In this document: piece after piece, positions 1-8,733 of the stretch
Position numbering within the stretch: the stretch's first letter is position 1
Layout of the letters: the number at the start of each line of letters is the position of its first letter
NCBI RefSeq assembly: GCF_001687335.1
Contig: NZ_MAGO01000005.1
Location: forward strand, 1 to 64,000
Direction of reading: 5' to 3'
DNA length: 64,000 nucleotides
DNA from: Dissulfuribacter thermophilus
Lineage (GTDB): Bacteria; Desulfobacterota; Dissulfuribacteria; Dissulfuribacterales; Dissulfuribacteraceae
Made by a program: the position numbers and the translations under genes
The notes under the pieces: generated by a model
What the model saw: the letters and a program-made list of their open reading frames with translations, nothing else
What the model was told of the DNA's origin: nothing
Database searches by the model: none

Positions 1-178
1 CCCGTTTGTTATAAAAAAGAAAAAATAAGGATGGAGCTGGGTTCCTCACAGTTCCCACCGTCATTCCTTTAACTAGATTTTGTGAGAAAAATAGATTTTC
101 AGATAAGAATTAGGCTGAAAATTGTATTTTTTATACAGATAGGCCCAATAACTAGAATTTATATTTTGGTGTAAATGA

Positions 179-1246
179 ATGACTAAATCTTTAAGCACTG
201 TCTCAGAAAAGTCTGGTTTGCCTCCTGGCGCACTTATTCATGTAGGTGATGTTCTGGAAACTGTGACCAGAATATCAGTGATTGACTATAGCACAGAACA
301 CTTTGAAGAACAGACGATTCAATCTATAGATGAGATTCTAAAATACAAGGACAGTAATACCGTAACTTGGGTTATTATCGAGGGGTTAACAAATGTTGAT
401 GTTGTTGAACGAATTGGAACAATGTTCGACATACATCAGCTTGTACTCGAAGATATTATGAATACTCACCAGAGACCTAAATTCGAGGAATATGATGACT
501 ACCTTTACATTGTACTCAAATGTTTATCGACTGAAAATGATCAATTCGCGGTTACCTATGAACAAATAAGTCTCTTAGTTCTCAAGAATTTTGTTTTTGT
601 GTTCAAAGAAAAAAAGGATGATCTTTTCCATCCTATTCAGAAACGAATTAGATCGAAAAGAGATCGATTAAGAAAATTTGGAACAGATTATCTAACATAT
701 ACAATACTGGATATCATCGTTGATCAAAATTTTATTGTAATAGATTCTTTGGATGACGCCATCAATTCAGTTGAAGATACTTTATTAGCTTCTGAACCAA
801 CTAAAGATACGCTTAATACAATCCAAAGACTTAAAAGAGAAGTAGCTAACATCAGAAAACATGTCTCTCCGGTTAGAGAATTGATCGCTGGAATGCTTTG
901 TAGCGAATCTGAGTTGATCGACGAAAAGATACATATATATCTAAAAGATGTATCTGATCATGCAATACGTATTATAGAATCAATCGAATCATACAGAGAT
1001 ATATTGATAGGTCTATTAGATATCTACATATCTATCGTAGGTAACAAAATGAATGAAATCATGAAGGTGTTGACTATTTTCGCTTCAATTTTTATTCCTT
1101 TGACTTTTCTTGCTGGGATATACGGAATGAACTTTGAATATATGCCTGAGTTAAAATGGAAATGGGCTTATCCAGCCCTTTGGAGTGTATTTATTACGAT
1201 TTCCGTTGTGCTGCTAATCTATTTCAAAAGGAAAAAATGGCTATAA
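179..1246 (+). CDS. corA: CorA-family magnesium/cobalt transporter
   Basis: Inner-membrane divalent cation channel of the CorA family (Mg2+, also Co2+/Ni2+). The 355 residues have the family layout: a large cytoplasmic alpha/beta funnel with long helices, then two C-terminal membrane segments (about 293-315 and 328-348) joined by the signature YGMNFEYMPEL, which holds the GMN selectivity loop; the tail is basic (KRKKWL). Length is normal. It stands alone on the plus strand, convergent with the following lipoprotein gene. The coding sequence looks richer in A+T than its neighbours, so it may be a later arrival; this is an impression, not a calculation. Upstream (1-178) I see no other gene. Confidence 0.95.
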   Translation: MTKSLSTVSEKSGLPPGALIHVGDVLETVTRISVIDYSTEHFEEQTIQSIDEILKYKDSNTVTWVIIEGLTNVDVVERIGTMFDIHQLVLEDIMNTHQRPKFEEYDDYLYIVLKCLSTENDQFAVTYEQISLLVLKNFVFVFKEKKDDLFHPIQKRIRSKRDRLRKFGTDYLTYTILDIIVDQNFIVIDSLDDAINSVEDTLLASEPTKDTLNTIQRLKREVANIRKHVSPVRELIAGMLCSESELIDEKIHIYLKDVSDHAIRIIESIESYRDILIGLLDIYISIVGNKMNEIMKVLTIFASIFIPLTFLAGIYGMNFEYMPELKWKWAYPALWSVFITISVVLLIYFKRKKWL

Positions 1247-1268
1247 AAAAGGGAAGTACTCACAGGAC

Positions 1269-2339
1269 TTAATTTACTGGTAGGGTCAGCAATGGGGACA
1301 TTCCCTTTCCTTTAGACGCTTCCAAGGCAAAAAGTTGTTGTAATAGAATAAAAGTGGATTTAGTGGACGTGTCTTGATCAGATATATAATACCATCTTCC
1401 TCTGTATTTTACAGCTATGTTTGCCTCTGATGGTAGCTGCTCGTTCTGATGAATATTAAAGAGGTCTCCAAGAAGCCTTTGCCAGGAAAAATATCGACCA
1501 TCTTGATCTCGAGTAATAATTGCTTTACCATTTTCCAGATCTTTTACTGGAATTTCAATACCATGTGACAAATAAAAGAGGACTCCAATAAGGGATCTGG
1601 TCTCGAGTTGTATAACCGATGGGCCCTTGGGAGCCTCTAGACCTACCAGGGGATAATAGGGTGCGTCTATTAGGCCCAACATTTCTCTGACCTCTTTCTC
1701 TAATGATCCTTGACCTGAAAGGATCAGGGCGGGAATGGCCTGGTTCTCTTTTTTAACGTAGGCAAAACGTAGTTTGCCGTTCTTACGCAGTGCCTCAAGC
1801 TTATAGACCAATTCCAAAAATTCCTCAAACTGAGGGGCTTCCTCTGGTGTGGGGCCAGAGGCCGTAGGGGCATTGGGAATGCCATTCAGGGATTGGACGC
1901 AGAGCCTCAGGACTCGATCCACTCTCCATCCTGAATTGAGAAGCAATATAAGATGGTCTATTGGGATTGGCGAAAGCAATCTTCGGGCAAACTTCTCTCC
2001 TTGTAGTGGTATAAGGGTGAATGTTGGTTTTTCAGCAAAAGTAAAACCCAAATTTACGCCATAAGAGTCCGGACTAACCTCCTTGATGTCAGCCTTCCCT
2101 GAAATAGTGCCTGAGTATGAATATTGACTGGAGATACTGGTGACTTCTAAAAAGACCGGGCTTTCTCCATAGCGCAAACGGACCAAATTGAGGAGCATCT
2201 GTTCCCCTAATGTATGTTGTAGGGCCTTGTTGAATCCAAGTGAGGTCTGCCTTAAGACGTGCTGACTACGAAAAGCGCATCCAGAAAGTAACACGACAAG
2301 CATTAGGCTAACTAATCTAAATTTCCATGCAAATCCCAT
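1269..2339 (-). CDS. Uncharacterised outer-membrane or periplasmic lipoprotein
   Basis: A 356-residue protein beginning with a clear lipoprotein signal: basic start, hydrophobic stretch LVSLMLVVLLSGCAF with the lipobox LSGC, so Cys21 would be lipidated. I do not recognise a catalytic motif. The body is soluble, rich in short beta/alpha segments, with a conserved-looking opening (LRQTSLGFNKALQHTLGEQ, NLVRLRYGESPVFLEV). It is a single-gene unit facing away from the riboswitch operon. Function unknown; location in the envelope is the only firm inference. Confidence 0.8.
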   Translation of the reverse strand: MGFAWKFRLVSLMLVVLLSGCAFRSQHVLRQTSLGFNKALQHTLGEQMLLNLVRLRYGESPVFLEVTSISSQYSYSGTISGKADIKEVSPDSYGVNLGFTFAEKPTFTLIPLQGEKFARRLLSPIPIDHLILLLNSGWRVDRVLRLCVQSLNGIPNAPTASGPTPEEAPQFEEFLELVYKLEALRKNGKLRFAYVKKENQAIPALILSGQGSLEKEVREMLGLIDAPYYPLVGLEAPKGPSVIQLETRSLIGVLFYLSHGIEIPVKDLENGKAIITRDQDGRYFSWQRLLGDLFNIHQNEQLPSEANIAVKYRGRWYYISDQDTSTKSTFILLQQLFALEASKGKGMSPLLTLPVN

Positions 2340-2471
2340 TTTAAAACCCCGCTTTGATTCGCCTCTATCCCGCTTATTAGGTGCGCAAGTGGATTTAAAA
2401 ACATAATCGTTCTTGTGAGATTTTCAATGTAATTTCAAAAGGCTGTTGATTCACTCATAAATAATATGGAC

Positions 2472-2504
2472 TTGACATCTCATTTTTACCATTTAAGCTA
2501 AAAT
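2472..2504 (+). promoter_or_regulatory. Candidate promoter of the cobalamin-riboswitch operon
   Basis: A perfect TTGACA at 2472-2477 lies about 60 bases before the riboswitch. The -10 is less clear: TAAGCT at 2494 has 16-base spacing, while the better TAAAAT at 2499 is 21 bases away. Position makes this the likely start region for the B12-regulated transcript. Confidence 0.45.
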
Positions 2505-2529
2505 GTAACAAAATTTTAAATCGTGCCAC

Positions 2530-2697
2530 CTCAGGTGCCCTGAATATATTCAGGGATAATCGGGAAGTCCGGTGAGAGTCCGGCGCTGACCCGCAACCGT
2601 GAGCGGGGACGAAAGCTGCACGATGCCACTGTTGGGCACAGCCCAATGGGAAGGCGCAGTGAGTAGGATGATCCGCAAGCCGGGAGACCGGCCTGGG
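2530..2697 (+). promoter_or_regulatory. Cobalamin (AdoCbl-type) riboswitch
   Basis: RNA leader with the recognisable conserved blocks of the cobalamin riboswitch in order: GGTGCC near 2534, GGGAAGTCCGGTGAGAGTCC, the GCTGACCCGCAACCGTGAGC block, the B12 box GCCACTG near 2624, TGGGAAGGCGCAG, and the closing GCAAGCCGGGAGACCGGCC. A possible expression-platform stem follows: CTCGAGGGGCT near 2708 can partly pair with GAGCTCCGAGG near 2727. It precedes a TonB receptor gene, so B12 should repress the whole downstream operon. Short frames crossing this segment are not genes. Confidence 0.96.
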
Positions 2698-2877
2698 GGA
2701 GGAGAACTCGAGGGGCTTCGTGGATTGAGCTCCGAGGTCTATGGGTGAAAAACGACCCGGTAGCCACCGCCATGCTGGGTAGTGTTTTGCCTGGTATAAG
2801 TCACGCTATGCCTATCTCCTTCTCTATGGCCGGCACCATATCTGAGGAGGGCGGACTAAACGAGGAGGAGATAGTCT

Positions 2878-4938
2878 ATGAGAAACACAACAGGGCTCCA
2901 TTCAACTGTTATCTACCTTTCCTTGATTTGGATTCTAATCTATCCATCCACGGTCAAGGGCCAACAACCCCAGCTGCATGAACTAGGGGAAGTGGTGGTC
3001 ACTGCCACAAGAACTCCTGTAGCTGCCTCAGATGTTCCATCCGCCATTCAAGTAATATCCACAGTGGATATTGAGGATACAGTTGCCCAGGATCTCACCC
3101 AGATTTTAAAAAAGGATGCTTCCTCTATTGATGTCATTGAATATCCAGGAGCCCTTTCTGGAATAAGCATAAGGGGGTTCAGACCTGAGTTTTCAGGTAT
3201 AACCAAGCATTCTTTGGTCCTTATTGATGGGCGCCCAGCTGGTGCCACAAATCTTTCAACCCTCCTTTTGGATAATGTTGAAAGGATAGAGGTACTCAAA
3301 GGTCCTGCCTCTTCTCTCTTTGGAGCAGAGGCTGTGGGAGGAGTTGTAAACATCATAACCAGGAGATCATCAGGGGAAATTTCAGGTGATCTTAGCGTAG
3401 AGGGAGGAAGCTTTGATACCATAAATGGCATGGCACGCGCAGGTGGCAATATTGTCGATTGGTTGGATTTTGATTTGACTTTCAAAACTAGAAATCAAAA
3501 CGACAACATCGACCTAGGAAATGACCACGGCGAACGTCCTGGTACAACTTTTAACATTAACTATGAATCCTTACGCCTTGGAAGCGATCTTAACAAAGAC
3601 TGGCGCCTAGACGTTAAAGGCGACTGGTATAAAGGAAACGACATAGAGACTCCTGGCGCACTATTTTATGGCGACATACAGCAGAGCGAAAAGGATCTGG
3701 AACGTTATGGAGGAGATGTCAGACTTTGTGGTAAGTGGGGGAAGAACCAGTCAAAATTTGTGTTCTTTGCCTCAAAAGAGACCAGTGATTATTTCAAAAA
3801 GTATGAATATAACTACTCAATCAGAGGCTATATACCCACAGACAAATACCACAGCTATTACAAAGAAACCAAGTGGTGGGGTACCCAGTTACAGAATCTG
3901 TATCGACTCTGGGGCAGGCATGATATCACATTGGGTTTTGATTACCAGTCTATTGATGAGGAGAGCAAAAGCTATAACAAAGATGGATCTAGAAAAGCCC
4001 CATGGACTCCAGATTCTAACCGGGAGAATTGGGCCTTTTTTTCAGACACACTATGGCGTTTTATAGATAGTAGATTCATCATCTCCGCTGGTATCAGATA
4101 TGACTATTTTGATGTTGAGACAAAACGCACTCCATATAAGACAGACTTTCACCCAGGAAACGAGACCTTTGATACCGTCAGTCCCAGGCTAGGCCTGAGG
4201 CTGAAGTTCACCCCTCTATTCAGCCTACATTCAACCTTTGGAAAGGCCTTTGTGCCACCTACAGCCTATGAGATGGCTGGCTATTCAGAACGTCTGGTCA
4301 GCGGTACAACTATGATCACAATGGGCAATCCCGATCTTTCTCCGGAGACTAGTTGGACGTGGGATGCTGGAATCACCTTTAAGGATTCATCAAAGGGACT
4401 CAATATAGACCTCACCTACTTTACCACCAGTGTTAACCACAAGATCACCCGGGTCACAGTGGGAAATATAACTACATACGAAAATACCTCTGAGGCAGAG
4501 ATGGCAGGGCTCGAAATGGAGGCCAAGTGCGATTTCGGCAGAATTTTCAATCTTCACAAAAAGATCGAAGTCTTCTTTAACGGCACAAGGCTATTTCACT
4601 CAAGAGAAAAGATAGAGGGCTCAGGATGGACAGACATTCACAACGTATCCCACTGGAAGTTGAACTACGGTCTTAACTATGACGACGGCGTGTTCCACGG
4701 CCGTATTCTAGCAAGATATATGGGAAAGAGAAAGGACAATGACTGGTACACCCCAGGCTATCCTGTAATCACCTATGATAGCTTTACAGTAGTAGATCTC
4801 ACCTTTGGGGCGACCTTCATGGAACATCACAATCTCACCCTCAAGGTAAACAACCTCTTTGATGAATACTATTACGAAAAACCTGAATTCCCCTTAGCTG
4901 GTAGGGCCTTGTATCTCGAATATCGCTATGAGTTCTAA
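2878..4938 (+). CDS. TonB-dependent outer-membrane receptor, probably for corrinoids
   Basis: BtuB-like receptor that would take a corrinoid across the outer membrane using TonB energy. A signal peptide ends near residue 28, a TonB box (EVVVTAT) follows, then a plug domain with the typical VERIEVLKGPASSLFGAEAV, then a beta-barrel that ends in aromatic ...EYRYEF as outer-membrane barrels do. Length, 686, is normal. The ATG at 2878 has GAGGAGGAG just upstream. It is the first gene after a cobalamin riboswitch, which is the main reason to propose a corrinoid substrate; the sequence alone does not fix specificity. Confidence 0.92.
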   Translation: MRNTTGLHSTVIYLSLIWILIYPSTVKGQQPQLHELGEVVVTATRTPVAASDVPSAIQVISTVDIEDTVAQDLTQILKKDASSIDVIEYPGALSGISIRGFRPEFSGITKHSLVLIDGRPAGATNLSTLLLDNVERIEVLKGPASSLFGAEAVGGVVNIITRRSSGEISGDLSVEGGSFDTINGMARAGGNIVDWLDFDLTFKTRNQNDNIDLGNDHGERPGTTFNINYESLRLGSDLNKDWRLDVKGDWYKGNDIETPGALFYGDIQQSEKDLERYGGDVRLCGKWGKNQSKFVFFASKETSDYFKKYEYNYSIRGYIPTDKYHSYYKETKWWGTQLQNLYRLWGRHDITLGFDYQSIDEESKSYNKDGSRKAPWTPDSNRENWAFFSDTLWRFIDSRFIISAGIRYDYFDVETKRTPYKTDFHPGNETFDTVSPRLGLRLKFTPLFSLHSTFGKAFVPPTAYEMAGYSERLVSGTTMITMGNPDLSPETSWTWDAGITFKDSSKGLNIDLTYFTTSVNHKITRVTVGNITTYENTSEAEMAGLEMEAKCDFGRIFNLHKKIEVFFNGTRLFHSREKIEGSGWTDIHNVSHWKLNYGLNYDDGVFHGRILARYMGKRKDNDWYTPGYPVITYDSFTVVDLTFGATFMEHHNLTLKVNNLFDEYYYEKPEFPLAGRALYLEYRYEF

Positions 4939-4952
4939 AAGAGGGTGTGATT

Positions 4953-5681
4953 ATGGAGGCAAAGGGACTAATCATAGGTCTCGTATTTACCCTAGGGGTC
5001 TTTGCTATAAAGGGAGGTGCCGGATTTGGATATCTCCTTTCTGACAAAAGCTCCCTCAGACTGGGCATAGTTTCCTTAACTCTATACCTCCTATTCATCG
5101 GCCTTATATTTTGGGGGACACAAAAGGTAGCCAATAATGGACTTCTCGCCTCTTCACAAGAGAGCTTTTCCTTCCTTGCAGAGCAAGGCATGCGTATTCA
5201 CTTCTTAATGTGGGCGGGACTCATGGCATGGGGGACATATCTACTGACCAGGCCTCCTGCCCGCTCCACCAGGGCCTGGCTTATATTGTCTGCTCCGTGT
5301 CCTGTGTGCCTCATGGTTATTGTGATTGACGTTTATCTGTTCACATCCCTATGGCCCAAGGACCCTATTAGGTCCCTCTGCCTCCCCTTTCTCTTCTTCA
5401 GTGGCATGGTGATTGTGACTTCCATCCTCACTGCACTTTTCTTCAAAAGAGCGGACACTACTCCTAAAAGGCGGCTAGGTTGGATCATGGTCTTCCTGTC
5501 GGCCTATTTTGCTACAAACGTTCTCACTGCCCCCCACTTTAAAGAGGCAAAGATGGTATACGAGATGGCAATACGGCAAAAGGCCCTCTATTCGACCCAG
5601 GATTTCAATATCCTTTTTCTATTCTTCTTCCTGTTTATTGCAGGGATACTCAGACAGAGGGCCGTCTCAAGGAGGGATTAA
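4953..5681 (+). CDS. DUF2162-type polytopic membrane protein
   Basis: Inner-membrane protein of about 242 residues with roughly six or seven hydrophobic segments and a notable APCPVCLMVIVID motif in a central one. It resembles the DUF2162 family of predicted transporters, which from memory often sits with MotA/TolQ/ExbB and DUF2149 proteins next to CobN-like genes. ATG 4953 is preferred over GTG 4947 because AAAAGAGGG is correctly spaced for it. The stop overlaps the next start (TAATG), so the two are translationally coupled. Role is inferred: part of an energising or transport complex for the riboswitch operon. Confidence 0.7.
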   Translation: MEAKGLIIGLVFTLGVFAIKGGAGFGYLLSDKSSLRLGIVSLTLYLLFIGLIFWGTQKVANNGLLASSQESFSFLAEQGMRIHFLMWAGLMAWGTYLLTRPPARSTRAWLILSAPCPVCLMVIVIDVYLFTSLWPKDPIRSLCLPFLFFSGMVIVTSILTALFFKRADTTPKRRLGWIMVFLSAYFATNVLTAPHFKEAKMVYEMAIRQKALYSTQDFNILFLFFFLFIAGILRQRAVSRRD

Positions 5682-6319
5682 TGGAGCTGGACTTTATCTC
5701 ACTTTTAAAATCATTTATTTTTCTGGCCTCTTCATCACTTCTATACCCAGTACTCTTTGCCCTATCGTTTCTCATGTGCTGGGTAATCATTCACGCAGGT
5801 GGTGTCTTTTACGACTGGATCCACCGTAAGAGGAGCCGTCTTTCCTCTGGCCCTGAACTAGTTGAGAGCCTAAGAAAAGAAGAGGAAGTGACCAGCCTAC
5901 CCGGTGTGGTACTCGATTTCTTAACTGCCATAAAGAAAGTGGCAGATGATGAACCTGATCCCAAGACCAGGGAACTAAAGGCCGCATCTCTTTTGGAGGA
6001 AGCCGTTTATGAAATGGACCGTCAACTCTCGTTACTCAAGGTCGTAATAAGGATTGGTCCCGGACTCGGATTGATCGGCACCCTCATACCCATGGGAACA
6101 GGGCTTGCGGCATTAGGACAGGGAGACATGAGCCGTCTGTCATCTGACCTGGTGGTTGCCTTTACCACCACGGTGGTAGGGCTCTTTGAGGGAATGATGG
6201 CCTATTTCTTTTTTGTCGTAAGAAAGAGGTGGACAGATCAACACATAACGCAAATGGAGGTCATCACCGATTTTTTCATTAATGGACACCATAAAAAGGA
6301 GGAAGCGGATGGCCCTTAG
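5681..6319 (+). CDS. MotA/TolQ/ExbB-family proton channel protein
   Basis: A 212-residue ExbB-like inner-membrane protein. A first hydrophobic segment lies near 10-40, a cytoplasmic section follows (about 45-115), and two further membrane segments are near 120-140 and 160-185, including the family's IGLIGTLIPMG-like motif (GPGLGLIGTLIPMGTGLAAL) and a second TM carrying Thr residues (VAFTTTVVGLFEGM). Such proteins use the proton gradient to drive TonB-like partners. No ExbD follows; instead DUF2149 occupies that position, suggesting DUF2149 acts as the ExbD-like partner. Starts in the TAATG overlap with the gene before. Confidence 0.85.
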   Translation: MELDFISLLKSFIFLASSSLLYPVLFALSFLMCWVIIHAGGVFYDWIHRKRSRLSSGPELVESLRKEEEVTSLPGVVLDFLTAIKKVADDEPDPKTRELKAASLLEEAVYEMDRQLSLLKVVIRIGPGLGLIGTLIPMGTGLAALGQGDMSRLSSDLVVAFTTTVVGLFEGMMAYFFFVVRKRWTDQHITQMEVITDFFINGHHKKEEADGP

Positions 6320-6674
6320 TTTTGTGGGACGCCATAGAAGGTATCGAAGCAGAGAACTCGCGGAAAACGATCCCCTCTCTGGGGTCGCAAACCTCTTCGA
6401 TCTGGGACTTGTATTTATGGTGGGGCTCATGGTCATGCTCCTTTCCGCCTTCAGGCTAAAGGATCTACTTGACCCCAACGCCAAGGTCACCATCACAAAG
6501 GAGGGAGAAAAGGGAGAGGTGGAGCTCATAACCAAAGAAGGGAAAAAGATTAGGGCAATGAAGCTTACAGGCAAAAAGGGAAAGGGCCGTGGCACAAAGC
6601 TTGGTACGGCCTACAGGCTTGAAGATGGGACAATGGTCTATGTCCCAGAGGTGAATGACGATGAAGATAATTAA
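6309..6674 (+). CDS. DUF2149 protein, likely ExbD-like partner
   Basis: A 121-residue protein with one N-terminal membrane segment (about LFDLGLVFMVGLMVMLLSAF) after a basic cytoplasmic start, then a periplasmic section with beta-strand character (AKVTITKEGEKGEVELITKEGKK). This is the topology of ExbD/TolR and it follows an ExbB homologue directly, matching the DUF2149 family. ATG 6309 is chosen because AAAAGGAGGA lies at ideal distance; an upstream ATG at 6282 lacks one. It overlaps the ends of both neighbours, typical of tight coupling. Confidence 0.75.
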   Translation: MALSFVGRHRRYRSRELAENDPLSGVANLFDLGLVFMVGLMVMLLSAFRLKDLLDPNAKVTITKEGEKGEVELITKEGKKIRAMKLTGKKGKGRGTKLGTAYRLEDGTMVYVPEVNDDEDN

Positions 6675-8724
6675 GGCATCTGTCTGTCTACTCATCTGTA
6701 TCTTTGCATCCCTGGCGCTCCCTATAGTGGGAGAGTGTACTTACTATCCAATCAGCTTTAAAGACTCTTCTGGAAATACCATTGTCATTACTCGCCCTCC
6801 CAAAAGGGTGGTGAGTCTCGTACCATACGTAACTGAAATTCTTCTAATGATAGGTGCTGAAAAGAGTCTCATAGGTACTACATACCATACCCCGTCTGCA
6901 TGGCTACCAAAGAAGACTGTGATATTAGGTGGATTCATTCTCCCTGACTTACCCCTCATAAAAAAGCTAGGGCCTGACGTTATCTTCTGTGCTAAAAGAC
7001 AACTCCGCCCCTTGACCTCTATTAGCTGGGCATCCCAGGGAAAAACCTCTCCTATTCTAATAAATCTAGAACCTCGTACCATAGAAGATGCCTTCCAAAT
7101 CATTGAACTCATAGGCAGGATCTTTAATCTCGAAAAACAGGCTATTTCCATAATAGAACTCCAGAAAAAAGACCTTGAGCTCATTGAAAGAAAGGTCTCT
7201 CGGATCTCAAAAGCCAGACGAAAGAGAGTTATGAGGATAATGGGGCGAAAGGACATCATGGCCCCAGGTGACGACTCATTCCAGAATCAGTTCATCAGGG
7301 CTGCTGGTGGAATCCCCCCGAGATTTGGGAAGAAAGGCTCTATAGTCCCTGTAACCCTTAATGACTGGAGGAGATTTAACCCAGAGGTAGTCTATGGTTG
7401 CGGCGGAGATAGGGAGGTTCTCGACACACTGTTAAAGAGGCCTGAATGGGCCCAGGTGGATGCAGTTAAAAATAACAGAATATATTTTTTCCCATGTGAG
7501 CTCACATGCAGGGCCTCCACTCACATGGGCTATTTTGTGAAGTGGCTCGCTGCCTCCATCTATATAGACGAATTTTCAGCACCTGAAAACATTGTCTTAC
7601 CCCAAGGGCGTCTATCTGAAAGAGCAATAAAAATCGGTCTTTCCTACATTGAGGATGCCTCCATTGTGGAGACCAGGATCAAGGACTTCGTCAACAAGAC
7701 CCTCTTGATAAGACTAAAACACCCAATGAAGGTTGTCTCCACACTTGAAGGAGAACGAGACGGCATAGAGGTTGTAGGGAATCACTATTATCCACCTCCC
7801 TTGTGGGGAATCAGTCACAAATCAGGGTTAAAACGACTGAGGGACGATACGCTTGAAGCCCTGGGACTCAGCCCTACTACTACTTCCGTACTCTTTACAG
7901 GTGCAGACATGGATAATCTTGCAATAGCAGAAGAGACATACAAAGAAATCCAAGTCTATGCACTGGTAACAGCAGGGATTAGGTCAAACGCACAGCGCAT
8001 GTCAAAGGATTATGGCCCTTTTTACGAACCTGATGCCCGAAAACACAAGGGCCCAGGTACCATCAACATCCTCATCCTGACAAACCACAGACTTTCAAAA
8101 AGGGCCATGACAAGGGCCATAATCACTGCTACCGAGGCAAAGAGCGCAGCTCTCGCAGACCTTGACATCCGTTCTAGCTATACACCGCTTCGTCACGTGG
8201 CTACTGGCACAGGCACTGACAATATCATTGTAGTGGAGGGTGATGGAGAGGTCCTTGACAGTTCCGGGGGACACACAAGGTTAGGAGAACTCATGGCAAA
8301 GGCAGTTTATAAAGGGGTGATACAGGCCATAGCCAGACAAAACGGCATTGATGAAAGGCGCTCTATATTTCAGAGATTGAGAGAAAGACACATCGAAATC
8401 CTTCCCCTTGCAATGAAATGCGCCCCAAGGGACCAAGAAGAAGGGTTCTGGGAAAGGGTCCAAGTCCTACTACTCGATCCCTATCATGAATCATTTGTGG
8501 ATGCCATGCTGGCTATAAGCGACAGGACTTTTGCCTTAAAAAACAAGTCAATAATCAAGAAAGTGACTGAGGATATAGCAGAGGCCGAGGCAACCAGGAC
8601 AATCGGAAGGCATACGCGCTTATCTAAATGTGATGCCCTAAACCAATTGCCCTCTCCAATCAGGGAGGCACTGTCCGCCATCTTCACTGCGGCTTACGCC
8701 TCTCTAGAGGCAAAAAAACAGTAA
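6661..8724 (+). CDS. Exported fusion of BtuF-like corrinoid-binding domain and CbiZ
   Basis: Two-part periplasmic protein (687 residues). After a signal peptide (about 1-25) comes a class III binding-protein domain (about 30-310): KDSSGNTIVITRPPKRVVSL, LVPYVTEILLMIGAE, LGPDVIF, as in BtuF. Residues about 350-560 match adenosylcobinamide amidohydrolase CbiZ (FTGADMDNLA, ALVTAGIRSNA, ATGTGTDNIIVVEGDG, GGHTRLGEL), which cleaves the aminopropanol amide to give cobyric acid in corrinoid salvage. About 125 mostly helical residues of unknown role follow. CbiZ is usually cytoplasmic, so export with a binding domain is unusual. ATG 6661 has better spacing from GAGG than ATG 6655. No BtuCD permease genes are present here. 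Confidence 0.88.
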   Translation: MKIIKASVCLLICIFASLALPIVGECTYYPISFKDSSGNTIVITRPPKRVVSLVPYVTEILLMIGAEKSLIGTTYHTPSAWLPKKTVILGGFILPDLPLIKKLGPDVIFCAKRQLRPLTSISWASQGKTSPILINLEPRTIEDAFQIIELIGRIFNLEKQAISIIELQKKDLELIERKVSRISKARRKRVMRIMGRKDIMAPGDDSFQNQFIRAAGGIPPRFGKKGSIVPVTLNDWRRFNPEVVYGCGGDREVLDTLLKRPEWAQVDAVKNNRIYFFPCELTCRASTHMGYFVKWLAASIYIDEFSAPENIVLPQGRLSERAIKIGLSYIEDASIVETRIKDFVNKTLLIRLKHPMKVVSTLEGERDGIEVVGNHYYPPPLWGISHKSGLKRLRDDTLEALGLSPTTTSVLFTGADMDNLAIAEETYKEIQVYALVTAGIRSNAQRMSKDYGPFYEPDARKHKGPGTINILILTNHRLSKRAMTRAIITATEAKSAALADLDIRSSYTPLRHVATGTGTDNIIVVEGDGEVLDSSGGHTRLGELMAKAVYKGVIQAIARQNGIDERRSIFQRLRERHIEILPLAMKCAPRDQEEGFWERVQVLLLDPYHESFVDAMLAISDRTFALKNKSIIKKVTEDIAEAEATRTIGRHTRLSKCDALNQLPSPIREALSAIFTAAYASLEAKKQ

Positions 8725-8733
8725 GGAGGGCAT

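Noticed and set aside
1849-2064. Plus-strand frame within the lipoprotein gene
   Set aside because: Shadow of the minus-strand gene, no initiation signals.
2455-2773. Open frames on the minus strand across the riboswitch
   Set aside because: They lie over conserved riboswitch blocks and have no family resemblance; the RNA explains the sequence.
2745-2981. A possible leader peptide overlapping the receptor start
   Set aside because: GTG start, no fitting ribosome site and no recognisable sequence; the receptor at 2878 has the strong site.
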